NCBI RefSeq assembly: GCF_015690355.1
Contig: NZ_JADPRT010000009.1
Coordinates: 94,427-158,426, forward strand
From: Streptacidiphilus fuscans
GTDB taxonomy: Bacteria > Actinomycetota > Actinomycetes > Streptomycetales > Streptomycetaceae
Reading direction: 5' to 3'
Length of the DNA stretch: 64,000 nucleotides
Made by a program: the position numbers and the translations under genes. Shown in pieces: positions 26,137 through 34,851 of the stretch; position 1 is the first letter of the stretch, and each line of letters opens with the position of its first letter. The notes under the pieces are model-generated. The model did no database searches. It saw only the letters and a list, made by a program, of their open reading frames with translations, and was not told the origin of the DNA.

Positions 26137-26523
26137 GTGCCCCGCAGCACACGCGGCGACGCAGGCCACCACGACCGTCGCGGCACGGCCGACGACGGAC
26201 CGGGTCCGGAGGAACTGAGCGAAGCGGCCACCGCCTTCGGGCTGTTGGCCTCCCCCATGCGCCTGCAGATCATGTGGCTGCTGATCGCGGCGGAGAGCGA
26301 CGTCGGCGGACTGGCGGAGCGGCTCGACGCGTCGATGCCCGCGGTCAGCCAGCACCTGGCCAAGCTCAAGCTCGCCGGGATGGTGCGCTCGCGCCGCGAA
26401 GGACGGCGACAGGTCTACCTGGTGGACGACCCGGTCCTCGTCGACGTGGTCCGACTGGTGCTGACCCGCCAGGCGGCGAGCGAGACGCGCACCTCCCCGG
26501 CCCGGCGCATCATCGGCGGCTGA
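26137..26523 (+). CDS. ArsR-family transcriptional regulator
   Basis: 128 residues with a single winged helix-turn-helix: LASPMRLQIMWLLIAAE, LAERLDASMPAVSQHLAKLKLAGMV and RREGRRQVYLVDD. No CxC or other clear metal-binding cysteines are present, so the sensed signal is unclear (His/Asp sites possible). The GTG at 26137 is chosen for the AAGGGAGG just upstream. Its stop is 10 bases from the stop of the convergent P-type ATPase gene, so the two are probably functionally linked. Confidence 0.88.
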   Translation: MPRSTRGDAGHHDRRGTADDGPGPEELSEAATAFGLLASPMRLQIMWLLIAAESDVGGLAERLDASMPAVSQHLAKLKLAGMVRSRREGRRQVYLVDDPVLVDVVRLVLTRQAASETRTSPARRIIGG

Positions 26524-26532
26524 GGACCGACC

Positions 26533-29500
26533 TCACCGCGCCGACCAGGCCGGATGGGCGCGCAACCAACGGCGGGTGACCAGCAGCAGGGCGACGTACC
26601 CGACCAGGACCGCGCCGAGCATCGCGTAGAAGCCCAGCGGCAGCACGCCCAGTCCCAGCGCCGCGCCGAACGGCGTCGCCGGGAGCAGCAGGCCGACGAC
26701 GGTCAGGCCGCCGTTGGCGAGCCGAACCGGCCAGGTCGCCCGGGGACGCCCCTGCGCGCCGCCCGGGACCCGCAGCAGATGGACCGTCAGCGCCTGGGTG
26801 ATCAGGTTCTCGGCGAACCAGCCGGAGTGGAACAGCATTTCCTCGTGTGCGCCGGTCCGGCCGTGCGTGGTGGCCAGCAGCACCGCGAAGGTCGCCAGGT
26901 CGGCGAGCGCGTTGACGACGCCGACGAGCAGCGCGTACCGGGCCAGCGCGCCCCGCCGCAGGGGCCGCGGACGCGGCACGGCACTGTCCGCACCGCCGCG
27001 TCGGCCCGCCGCGAGTGGCTGGTCGAAGGCGAGCGCCAACTGCGCGGCGTCGAAGCAGAGGTTCTGCGTCAGCACCTGGGCGGGCAGCATCGGCAGGAAC
27101 GGCACCAGCGCTCCGGCGGCCAGCATCGCCAGCACGTTGCCGAGGTTGGAGGCGAGGGTGATCCGCAGGTAGTTGCCGACGTTGGCGAGCGCCGTGCGGG
27201 CGGAGCGGACCGCGTCGCCGAGGACGGTCAGTCCCGGCGCGGCGAGAACCAGGTCGGCGCTGCTGCGCGGGCCCTCGTCCAGCGCGCCGGGAGAGCCGAT
27301 CCCGACGTCCGCGGCGCGTAGCGCGGGCAGGTCGTTGAGGCCGTCGCCGAGGAAGCCCACGACCTGCCCGTCGGCGCGCAGCGCGGAGACGATCCGCGCC
27401 TTCTGCGCGGGGGCGGCCAGCGCGAAGACGACCGTCGACCCGACCGCCCGGCGCAGTTCAGCGTCGTCGAGCGCGTCGACGTCCGGTCCCAGCAGCGGGG
27501 TGCCGTGGTCGAGGCCGACATCCCGGCAGGCCTGGACGGCGGCCCCGGCCCGGTCCCCGGTGACGATCTTGACGGCGATACCCTCAGCGGTCAGCTCGGT
27601 GAGCGCGGCGGCTGCGCTCGGGTCCGGCTCGTCGGCCAGCGCGACCAGGCCCAGCAGCGTCATGCCGTCCAGGTCCGCGAGAGCCGCCGAAGCGGCGGGC
27701 CGACGCCCCGGTCCGGGCAGTGGCCGGGTCTCGCGGACGGCGACGGCGAGCACCCGCAGCCCCTCGTCGGCCAGGCGATCGGCCAGCTCCACCACACCGG
27801 CCCGTCGGACATCGTCCAACTCGACGGCGGCGGCGAGCAGTTCGGGCAGGCCGGGCCCGTGCCGGTCCTGCCCCCGACCCTGGTCCCCGCCCTGGTCCGG
27901 CACCAACCGCAGCGCGCCCGCCCGTCGTTCGGCTCGGTGGGCGGGGCCAGCGGGGTCGGCAGGGCTCGCGGGCTCGGCCGACGGCGGCACCGCACCGACC
28001 CGGACGCGCCCGCAGCGCGCGAGGATCTCCTCGACCGCGCCCTTGGCCACCAGTGCCTGGGCGGCCTGCGTCCCCGACAGCGCGAGCCCGTGCCCGGCCT
28101 GCGCCGCGACGACGACCGTCGCCACGCGTCGGCCCGGATCGAACGGCAGCGCCGCGACACCCACCAGGCCGGCGGCAAAGTCCTCGCCCTCGTCCTCGTC
28201 CCAGTCCGCACCCTCGTCCGGGTCCGCGCCGGACTCGGCGGCGGTCAGCAACGCGTCGTCGACGGCGTCGAGTTCGGGCGGGTCGCCGAGTTCGGCACAG
28301 ATCAGACTGTTGACCGCGGCCCAGCGCAGCACCTCGGGGTCAGGGCGGCCCGTCGCGTCCACGGCCGAGCGGAGGGTGAGCCGGTCCCGAGTCAGGGTGC
28401 CGGTCTTGTCGATGCACACGACATCGAGTGCGCCCAGGTCGTGGACGGCGGTCAGCCGCCGCGCGAAGACGCGGCCCCTGGGGCCGCGACGCAGCAGAGC
28501 CGCCTGACGGGCCAGCGCGGCGGTCACCACCAGCAACAGCATCTCGGGCGTCAGCCCGACGCCGACGGCCGCGGCGTACGGCAGCGCCTCCCAGCGGTGG
28601 CCGTCCACCAGCGCGCCGACCAGCAGACCGGCCGCACCCGAGACCAGGGCGAGCCGGAGCAGCAGCCCGGACACCTCCCGCGCGGTCCCGTCGAACGCGG
28701 TCCGCCGCTCTCGTGCGGGCGCTCGCGTGGCCGCCCCGGCGCACGGCGCTCCGCTCGCCGCGTGCGCCGCCTTCGCTCCGTGCGCTCCGCTCGCGCCGGC
28801 GAGAAAGGTGTCCGCGCCGGTCGCCAGGACGACGCCCACGCCGGTGCCGTGCACCACCACGCTGCCGCGCAGGCAGACCCGGGCGTTGTCCGGCCCGATC
28901 CGGCCGGTACGCACCCCGCCACCGCGTCGGCCCGCCCGCTTGGGCACCGGCAGGCTGACGCCGGTCAGCAACGCCTGATCGACCGTCAGCCCCTCCACGC
29001 GGAGCAGCAGCAGATCCGCCGGGACCCGGTCCCCGGGAACCAGCTGCACCACGTCGCCGGGGACGAACTGGTCGAACGGCAACTCCCGCTCGACCGATCC
29101 GGACCGCGACTCCGACCCCGATGCCGGTCGCCGTCGCCGCACCGTGGCCGTGCTGCCCGCGTCGACGAAGCGCCGCAGCGCGGCGGTCTCGCGCTCCGCG
29201 TGCCACTCGCCGACCAGGCGCAGCGAGCAGCCCGCGGTGATCAGCAGCAGCAGAACCGCGGTGCTGGAGAAGGCTCCTGAGGCCGCCGTCGCCGCGGCCA
29301 GCAGCGAGAGGGTCATCGTGTAGGGGTCGCGGATCAGCAGCGCGACCCGCCGGGTGCGGCTCGGACGCGGCGGCAACGGCAGGGTGTTCTCACCGTGCGC
29401 GGCGAGCCGCAGTTCGGCGGTGCCTTCGGGCAGCCCCCTGCGGCTCGTGCCGAGCGCCCGCAGCACCTGAAGGTCCGTCAGCTCACTCAGCTCGCGGAGA

Positions 29501-29727
29501 TCCACCTGCCGGGCGGGCTCAACCGCAGCGCCCGCAGTAACCGGGGCAGCGGAGCCGACCAGCCCGGCGAGCGGAACCTGGTCAGCGGAAAGGTCGGGAG
29601 CGCCGTCCTCGCGGCGGTCCCGGTGTGCCCGCAGATCGGTCGGACCGGTCAGGGCTGCCTCCCCTTCTCCACTTCGGCACCAGCGTAAACGCGCTGTCTG
29701 TAAGCATTTGACAGTCCCCTTACGCAA
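26533..29727 (-). CDS. P-type ATPase, type III magnesium-transporter-like (MgtA-like), altered TGE motif
   Basis: Up to 1064 residues, larger than typical MgtA/MgtB (about 900). It has the phosphorylation motif CIDKTGTLT, the hinge GDGLNDLPALRAADVGI and about ten membrane segments, with a C-terminal domain of MgtA type (QNLCFDAAQLALAFDQP, MLFHSGWFAENLITQ). In the actuator domain the catalytic TGE motif reads LTGVS at 254-258 (codon 28957-28959 is GTC, Val), so the dephosphorylation glutamate is missing. The N-domain has low-complexity Ala/Pro/Asp inserts. Start uncertain: TTG 29727 is used, but a GGGGAGG lies further in. It faces a promoter region shared with the M-box-controlled transporter. 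Confidence 0.85.
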   Translation of the reverse strand: MRKGTVKCLQTARLRWCRSGEGEAALTGPTDLRAHRDRREDGAPDLSADQVPLAGLVGSAAPVTAGAAVEPARQVDLRELSELTDLQVLRALGTSRRGLPEGTAELRLAAHGENTLPLPPRPSRTRRVALLIRDPYTMTLSLLAAATAASGAFSSTAVLLLLITAGCSLRLVGEWHAERETAALRRFVDAGSTATVRRRRPASGSESRSGSVERELPFDQFVPGDVVQLVPGDRVPADLLLLRVEGLTVDQALLTGVSLPVPKRAGRRGGGVRTGRIGPDNARVCLRGSVVVHGTGVGVVLATGADTFLAGASGAHGAKAAHAASGAPCAGAATRAPARERRTAFDGTAREVSGLLLRLALVSGAAGLLVGALVDGHRWEALPYAAAVGVGLTPEMLLLVVTAALARQAALLRRGPRGRVFARRLTAVHDLGALDVVCIDKTGTLTRDRLTLRSAVDATGRPDPEVLRWAAVNSLICAELGDPPELDAVDDALLTAAESGADPDEGADWDEDEGEDFAAGLVGVAALPFDPGRRVATVVVAAQAGHGLALSGTQAAQALVAKGAVEEILARCGRVRVGAVPPSAEPASPADPAGPAHRAERRAGALRLVPDQGGDQGRGQDRHGPGLPELLAAAVELDDVRRAGVVELADRLADEGLRVLAVAVRETRPLPGPGRRPAASAALADLDGMTLLGLVALADEPDPSAAAALTELTAEGIAVKIVTGDRAGAAVQACRDVGLDHGTPLLGPDVDALDDAELRRAVGSTVVFALAAPAQKARIVSALRADGQVVGFLGDGLNDLPALRAADVGIGSPGALDEGPRSSADLVLAAPGLTVLGDAVRSARTALANVGNYLRITLASNLGNVLAMLAAGALVPFLPMLPAQVLTQNLCFDAAQLALAFDQPLAAGRRGGADSAVPRPRPLRRGALARYALLVGVVNALADLATFAVLLATTHGRTGAHEEMLFHSGWFAENLITQALTVHLLRVPGGAQGRPRATWPVRLANGGLTVVGLLLPATPFGAALGLGVLPLGFYAMLGAVLVGYVALLLVTRRWLRAHPAWSAR

Positions 29728-29749
29728 GAGCCATCATATGAATGTTCAT
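29708..29749 (+). promoter_or_regulatory. Probable promoter of the M-box leader with an ArsR-type operator
   Basis: A consensus -35 TTGACA (29708-29713) and a CATCAT -10 (about 29732-29737), 18 bases apart, read towards the riboswitch. ATGAA-N2-TTCAT at 29738-29749 lies at the start site. TGAA/TTCA dyads are typical of ArsR/SmtB operators, and an ArsR gene is convergent with the neighbouring ATPase. The inverted repeat is seen; the protein-site pairing is inferred. Confidence 0.5.
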
Positions 29750-29756
29750 TTAGACA

Positions 29757-29929
29757 CCTCGTTCGGTGAGGCGTCTCCACGGACACAGGCCACTGATCCC
29801 AACCGTCGAGAGACGCTCCGGATCAGGACACCTCCTCCCGACCTAAGGGTTGAGGCCAAGTGGCTGCGCAGGCGGACTTGCTCCGAGCAAGCCTCGCGCT
29901 ACGCCGTGGAGTGCCAAAGCTCTGACGAG
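29757..29929 (+). ncRNA. M-box (ykoK leader) magnesium riboswitch
   Basis: The leader shows the conserved M-box blocks in order. GGTGAGGC is at 29765. CTCCACGG is at 29775-29782 and pairs with CCGTGGAG at 29904-29911. AGAGACGCTCCGGATCAGGA starts near 29809. AAGTGGCTGCGCAGGCGG starts near 29858. The strongly conserved end AGTGCCAAAGCTCTGACGA lies at about 29910-29928. The outer CTCGT/ACGAG pairs close the element. M-box RNAs fold when magnesium is plentiful and shut off downstream transporter genes. The next gene on this strand is the NRAMP-related transporter at 30226. About 300 bases of leader separate them, leaving room for an expression platform. Confidence 0.9.
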
Positions 29930-30225
29930 TTGGGGTGTGCCGGACCGGCTGTTGCCGAATCTGTCCGGGCTCGGTGTGCCCCCTGCCGTGCGACGCGAGA
30001 TTTCCGCGTCCTGACCGGAGGGAGGCGAGTAGCAGTGGACTGCAGTCCTAGTCCGGGTCATAAACGACCCCACATCCGCTTGACCTCGTCTCACTCCGGC
30101 ATGCGGTAACCACCTACTCCCGCGCCCTCCCAGGGGTGCCTCACCTGCGTGCGCTCATGCCCGCAGGGTGGATGGATGCTGCATGCCCTCCGACCGGCCG
30201 TGACGGCCACCAGGGAGGGACCCTC

Positions 30226-31902
30226 ATGACCACCACGATCGACCCCAAGGTCCAGGGCAACGCCGCCCGCACCACCGCGGTGCTGGACGACGCGCACGTC
30301 GGCGACATCCGCGGCGCGCTCGGCACCATCAAGCTGGACGACCACGGCGACCGCCGCGGCCTGTCCGCCAAGCTCAAGACGCTGCTCGCGATCGTCGGCC
30401 CCGGCCTGATCGTGATGGTCGGCGACAACGACGCCGGCGCCTTCGCGACCTACGGCCAGGCCGGGCAGAACTACGGCACCCACCTGCTGTGGACGCTGCT
30501 GCTCCTGGTCCCGGTCCTCTACGTGAACCAGGAGATGGTGCTCCGCCTCGGCGCGGTCACCGGTGTCGGCCACGCCCGCCTGATCCTGGAGCGGTTCGGC
30601 AAGTTCTGGGGCGCGTTCAGCGTCATCGACCTGTTCATCCTCAACGCGCTGACGCTGGTCACCGAGTTCATCGGGATCACCCTGGCCGCGGGCTACCTGG
30701 GCCTGCCCAAGGCCGCCGCCGTGGTGCTCGCCGCCGCGATCATCGTCGCCTCCGCGTTCACCGGGTCGTTCCAGCGCTTCGAGCGGATCGCGATCGCGCT
30801 CTGCGCCGGGTCGCTGCTGCTGGTCCCGATCTACTTCATGGTCCACCCCAAGACCTCGCAGATGGCGCAGGACTTCGTGGTCCCGAACCTGCCGGGCGGT
30901 CAGGGCCAGCTCGCCACCGTGATGCTGCTGATCATCGGCATCGTCGGCACCACCGTCGCCCCGTGGCAGCTCTTCTTCCAGCAGAGCTACGTCATCGACA
31001 AGCGGATCACCCCCCGCTTCATGAAGTACGAGAAGGCCGACCTGTGGATCGGCATCGTGGTCGTGGTCATCGGCGGTGCGGCGCTGATGGGCGCCGCTGC
31101 CGCCGCGTTCGCCGGCACCAAGGGCTTCGGCAACTTCACCGACACCGCGGGCCTGGCCTCCGGCATCGCCGCCCACGCGGGCAAGGTCGCGGGTGTCCTC
31201 TTCGCCGTCGCGCTGCTGGACGCCTCGATCATCGGCGCCTTCGCGGTCTCGCTCTCCACGGCCTACGCGATCGGTGACGTCTTCGGCATCAAGCACTCGC
31301 TGCACCGCGGGGTCAAGGGCGCCAAGGGCTTCTACGCCGTCTACGCCGGTCTGGTCGCCCTGGCCGCGGGCATCGTGCTGATCCCGGGTTCGCCGCTGGG
31401 TCTGCTCACCGAGGGCGTGCAGACGCTGGCCGGTGTGCTGCTGCCCTCCGCCACGGTCTTCCTGCTGCTGCTCTGCAACGACAAGCAGGTGCTGGGCCCG
31501 TGGGTGAACGGCCCGAAGACCAACGCCTTCACCTCCGCGGTGATCGGCATCCTGGTCACCCTGTCGATCATCCTGACCGCCTCGGTGCTCTTCCCGAGCA
31601 TCACGGCCGGCGCGATCCTCGACATCATGGCCGTCTGCGGCGTCGTGGGCGTCCTGGCCGCCGGGTACGCGTTCACCAAGCGCCGCACGGCGACCAAGGA
31701 GGACCCTCCCCCAACCTCCGGCCGGGGGTACCCCCATGACCGCACGGGCCGCGACGACTGGCGGATGCCCCCGCTGGAGACGCTGACCCGCCCGGTGATG
31801 GCCACCGGCCGCAAGATCGGCATGAGCGCGCTCCGCAGCTACCTGCTGGTCGCGATGATCCTGGTGATCGTCAAGATCGTCGAGGTCGCCCTCGGCCACT
31901 GA
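30226..31902 (+). CDS. NRAMP-related divalent metal transporter, probably magnesium (NRMT type)
   Basis: 558 residues, longer than bacterial MntH, with about 11-12 membrane segments. In the first segment the canonical DPGN is replaced by MVGDNDAGAFATYGQ. In segment 6 the usual methionine-containing metal motif is VAPWQLFFQQS. These changes match NRAMP-related magnesium transporters, which lost the transition-metal-selective methionine. The M-box upstream supports a magnesium role. The ATG at 30226 has GGGAGGGA upstream. The C-terminal cytoplasmic part contains an in-frame insertion with DPPPTSGRGYPHD (31701-31738), a signature of a dispersed streptomycete repeat. Confidence 0.9.
   Translation: MTTTIDPKVQGNAARTTAVLDDAHVGDIRGALGTIKLDDHGDRRGLSAKLKTLLAIVGPGLIVMVGDNDAGAFATYGQAGQNYGTHLLWTLLLLVPVLYVNQEMVLRLGAVTGVGHARLILERFGKFWGAFSVIDLFILNALTLVTEFIGITLAAGYLGLPKAAAVVLAAAIIVASAFTGSFQRFERIAIALCAGSLLLVPIYFMVHPKTSQMAQDFVVPNLPGGQGQLATVMLLIIGIVGTTVAPWQLFFQQSYVIDKRITPRFMKYEKADLWIGIVVVVIGGAALMGAAAAAFAGTKGFGNFTDTAGLASGIAAHAGKVAGVLFAVALLDASIIGAFAVSLSTAYAIGDVFGIKHSLHRGVKGAKGFYAVYAGLVALAAGIVLIPGSPLGLLTEGVQTLAGVLLPSATVFLLLLCNDKQVLGPWVNGPKTNAFTSAVIGILVTLSIILTASVLFPSITAGAILDIMAVCGVVGVLAAGYAFTKRRTATKEDPPPTSGRGYPHDRTGRDDWRMPPLETLTRPVMATGRKIGMSALRSYLLVAMILVIVKIVEVALGH
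31701..31738 (+). repeat. Dispersed palindromic repeat inserted in frame in the transporter gene
   Basis: The DNA reads GGACCCTCCCCCA, a short GC centre, then GGGGGTACCCCCATG. Elements of this form are scattered through streptomycete genomes and often encode DPPPTS-x-x-GYPHD inside proteins, which is exactly what is seen here. It lies in a cytoplasmic loop near the C-terminus, where it would be tolerated. Confidence 0.65.
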
Positions 31903-31944
31903 GCCGAACAGCAACTCCTGCACCGCGTGATCCGCGCGACGTGA

Positions 31945-31982
31945 CGAGCCCGGTCCGGCCCTTCGGGGCCAGGCCGGGCTCG
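31945..31982 (+). terminator. Hairpin terminator after the NRAMP-related gene
   Basis: CGAGCCCGG...CCGGGCTCG arms with a TTCG tetraloop (centre near 31963), stem about 16 pairs with a few mismatches. It lies 43 bases after the stop codon. Confidence 0.7.
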
Positions 31983-32029
31983 TGTGCTGCCCTCCCCGGC
32001 CGGGCCCGGGAATGACCAAAACCGAGCGG

Positions 32030-32392
32030 TCATTCGTCCGAGAAGCGTCCGGCGATCCACTCCGCGCCGCGGCGGGCGGCGACGAGCCGACGGCTGCGGC
32101 GGGTCCGCGGCTGCGGCACCCGCGGCGAGGAGATGCGGCTCGCGGGCAACCCGGAGGGCTGGGCGGACCGTGAGAGGGCGCGCTGCGCCTGGGCCGCCTC
32201 GGCGGCGAGGCGGGCACCGGCCTGGCCGAGCTCGGCCAGCAGCCGTTGCCGACGCCCCGGGCCCCTGGCCCGGAGCCAGGCGGTCCACAGCCCCTCGATC
32301 TCACCGACCACCGCGGCCAACCGCAGTTGCGACCGGCCGTTCTGACGCGACTCCCCCGACTGCACCTGAGAGTGCTTCCTCTCTGCCCGCAC
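32030..32392 (-). CDS. Small basic hypothetical protein
   Basis: About 120 residues from a GTG at 32392. The first half is helical (RLAAVVGEIEGLWTAWLRAR, RLLAELGQAGARLAAEAAQA); the second half is rich in Arg, Ser and Pro. Codon third-position GC is consistent with coding. No family recognised. No good ribosome-binding site is seen, and an inverted repeat overlaps the region before the start, so this may be a leaderless or small regulatory protein gene. Confidence 0.45.
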   Translation of the reverse strand: MRAERKHSQVQSGESRQNGRSQLRLAAVVGEIEGLWTAWLRARGPGRRQRLLAELGQAGARLAAEAAQAQRALSRSAQPSGLPASRISSPRVPQPRTRRSRRLVAARRGAEWIAGRFSDE

Positions 32393-32396
32393 ACAG

Positions 32397-32413
32397 ATAA
32401 GCCACTTGCTTAT
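32397..32413. promoter_or_regulatory. Inverted repeat ATAAGC-N5-GCTTAT
   Basis: Perfect 6-base arms at 32397-32402 and 32408-32413, immediately upstream of the small hypothetical gene and in an AT-rich island that also contains TATACT (minus strand, near 32421). This looks like a promoter with an overlapping operator. The rest of the 293-base gap up to 32686 contains no gene that I can see. Confidence 0.5.
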
Positions 32414-32685
32414 GTGCGCAAGTATAGAAAACACATCTGCTGATGCACCTTCAAAGCCGTTTCAGCCAGGGCCGGTCAGCCCCCGAGAGAGCCTCAGGCT
32501 CCCCACAGGGAAACTCCCCCGAAAGCCGAGGTGAACGCCCCTCTTGACGCCTCCTCGACGCACCTCCGCAGGGGCGTGCGGGTACGACCTGGGGCGGAGA
32601 GGCACTCACATAATCTTTTCATCCAAGGCCTAGGATGGCGTGAACCCGGGGGAATTGACCGACAAATCGGGCGAAAGAGAGCAAC

Positions 32686-33999
32686 GTGAGGCGAGCCGGC
32701 GAGGCAAAAACCCTCCCCGACTACCGCGACTACCGCGCGGACGCGGGCCGCATCGCACGACTGCCGCTGCGACGGCACAACGCGCTGCTCGCGGGGTGGA
32801 CCGTGCTCTGGTTCGTCCTGGTCGTGCACAGCGGTGGGGTGTCCTGGCACTACCTGCGCCAGGGCGAGCAGCTGCTCTTCGGCGGCGATCCGGGCGGCGG
32901 ACTCTCCCTCTACGCCAACCACCCGGAGCTGCAGATCGGGCCGTTCAGCCTGCTGGTGGCCCGGATGTTCGCGCCGTTCTCGGCCGCCACCGGCGAGTTG
33001 CTCGCCGAGGGCACGATGGCCGGGCTCGGCCTGGTGATGGTGATCCTGGTCGGGCGGACCGCCGCCCAGCACTACCTGGGCACCGGCACCAACCACCGCC
33101 GCCTGCAACAGCGGACGCTCATCGCCGGACTGGCCTTCATCCCGATGTGGATCGAGGTCACCGTCCGGTTCGCCCACCTCGACGACGCGCTGGCGCTGTT
33201 CTGCTCGACCCTCGCCGTCCACGCCCTGGCCCGCGGCCGGACCTGGGCGGTCGCCGTCTTCCTGGCCCTGGCCGTCGACGCCAAGCCGTGGGCGGTGCCG
33301 TTCGCGGTGCTGCTGCTGGCGCTGCCCTCCGGCCGGCGTCGCGGCCCGTTCCTGCTCTTCTGCGTCCTGGTCGCCGCCGCCTGGCTGCCGTTCTATCTGG
33401 GCAATCTGGACACCATGGCCGCGGCCAAGTTCGCGATACCCAACCAGCCCGCGTCCTCGCTGCGCTGGCTCGGAGTCAGCGCGCCGTCCACGCCGTCCTG
33501 GGACCGCCCGGCCCAGTTCGCGCTCGGGGGGCTGCTGGGCGCCCTCGCGGTATGGCGGGGCCGCTGGCCCGCGGTGATCCTGGTCGGCGCGAACGCGCGC
33601 ATCCTGCTGGACCCGAGCACCTACACGTACTACAGCGCCTCGGTCCTGCTCGGCACGCTGATCTGGGACGCCGTCGGACAGCGCCGGCTGGTGCCGTGGT
33701 GGAGCTGGATCGCCCTGCTCTCCCTCTACGGCGGCGCCCTGTTCATCCCCGACGCGTCGACGCGCGGGCTGGTCCGGCTCGCCTTCGTGGTGGTCTCCGT
33801 CGCCTACGTGCTGCTGTGGCCGTCGCGAAACAACCGCACCGGCACCCGGCGTCGCGTGGCGGAGTCCGCCGCGACGTCCGACGGGAGCGGGTCGACCGCA
33901 GCGGCCGGGCCGGCTGGGCCGGCGGGGGCGAACGCCTCGACGGCGCGGGCTCGCGTGGTCGCGCCGCGCCGCTCGCCGGAGCTCGTCGACGCCTGGTGA
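32686..33999 (+). CDS. Polytopic membrane protein, glycosyltransferase-like (DUF2029/GT87 style)
   Basis: 437 residues with about 8-10 membrane segments. Early loops contain FVLVVHSGGVSWHYLRQGEQ and LYANHPELQIGPFSLL; later come VRFAHLDDALALF and VDAKPWAVPF. The HLDD motif after a membrane helix and the overall layout recall polyprenyl-phosphate-sugar-dependent mannosyltransferases of actinobacteria. The C-terminus is a long Ala/Gly/Arg tail. GTG start at 32686. Not in an evident operon. Catalysis inferred from architecture only. Confidence 0.7.
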   Translation: MRRAGEAKTLPDYRDYRADAGRIARLPLRRHNALLAGWTVLWFVLVVHSGGVSWHYLRQGEQLLFGGDPGGGLSLYANHPELQIGPFSLLVARMFAPFSAATGELLAEGTMAGLGLVMVILVGRTAAQHYLGTGTNHRRLQQRTLIAGLAFIPMWIEVTVRFAHLDDALALFCSTLAVHALARGRTWAVAVFLALAVDAKPWAVPFAVLLLALPSGRRRGPFLLFCVLVAAAWLPFYLGNLDTMAAAKFAIPNQPASSLRWLGVSAPSTPSWDRPAQFALGGLLGALAVWRGRWPAVILVGANARILLDPSTYTYYSASVLLGTLIWDAVGQRRLVPWWSWIALLSLYGGALFIPDASTRGLVRLAFVVVSVAYVLLWPSRNNRTGTRRRVAESAATSDGSGSTAAAGPAGPAGANASTARARVVAPRRSPELVDAW

Positions 34000-34073
34000 A
34001 AGCCACCGGGCGGGGCCCGGGGCCCCGTCCGACATCGCCGAACTACCCGTGAGTTCGCCGCTACGCTCGGCCA

Positions 34074-34694
34074 ATGACCCACGTGACTGAGCGTCCTGAC
34101 GACCCGGCCGAGCTTGTTCCGCACCGCGTCGACCCTGCCGAACTCGACGCTCTGGCCCGACGCTACCCGCGCCTGCACGCGCCGCAACGCTGGGCCTGGG
34201 GCGGTCTGGACGCCCGGTTCTCCGCACAGCTGCCCGAGGACCGCCTCATCACCAACATCCATCTCGTCGGCTTCCAGGACGACGGCGTGGTGCTCTGCCG
34301 CGACGATCGCGACCACTGGTTCCTGCCCGGCGGGACCCGGGAGCAGGACGAGAGCGTCCACCGTTGCCTGGCCCGCGAGTTGCGCGAGGAGGCGGGCGCG
34401 CGGCTGCTCGGCGCGCCGGTGTGGATCGGCGCGCACCACTGCGTGACGGACAACCCGCGCCCCTACCGCCCGTGGCAGCCGCACCCGGAGAAGGCCTGGC
34501 TGTGGGGTTGGGCCGACGTCCTGGTGGACTCCGAGCCGACCAACCCGGACGACGGCGAACCGGTGGTCGAGGTCCGCGTGGTGACGCCGGAGGAGGCGCA
34601 GCGGCTGCTGGTCAGGGAGCGCGAGCCGTGGTGGTCCGAGTTGGTGGCGCTCGCCGTCGAGTCCCGCGCCGGGGCGCGCACGCTGGGGAATTGA
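34074..34694 (+). CDS. NUDIX hydrolase
   Basis: 206 residues with the full NUDIX box GGTREQDESVHRCLARELRE then EAG, matching GX5EX7REUXEEXGU. It is preceded by DRDHWFLPGG, the usual strand leading into the box. A Trp/Pro-rich segment (RPYRPWQPHPEKAWLWGWAD) follows. Substrate cannot be assigned. ATG at 34074, separate from the upstream membrane gene by 74 bases. Confidence 0.9.
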   Translation: MTHVTERPDDPAELVPHRVDPAELDALARRYPRLHAPQRWAWGGLDARFSAQLPEDRLITNIHLVGFQDDGVVLCRDDRDHWFLPGGTREQDESVHRCLARELREEAGARLLGAPVWIGAHHCVTDNPRPYRPWQPHPEKAWLWGWADVLVDSEPTNPDDGEPVVEVRVVTPEEAQRLLVREREPWWSELVALAVESRAGARTLGN

Positions 34695-34851
34695 CTGCCC
34701 GACGCGCCCCGTCACAGGCGTGACAGCGACGCCACGGTGCGGAACCATGTATGCCCTCTGTGTGTGCGTTGCACAAGTTGCACCTGGTACGCCGGAGCTG
34801 AGGGGATATGCCCGGTGCACGCCGCCTGTGGTGAGCTGTGAGAGGAGTGGA

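Noticed and set aside
30120..30200. Second M-box-like element just before the NRAMP-related gene
   Set aside because: It has GCCTCACCTGCG and GGATGC-like fragments, but the conserved order and the AAAGCTCT block are absent; probably part of the expression platform.
34711..34724. GTCAC-N4-GTGAC as a Crp site before the DUF6542 gene
   Set aside because: The half-sites are everted compared with the Crp consensus and the spacing is wrong.
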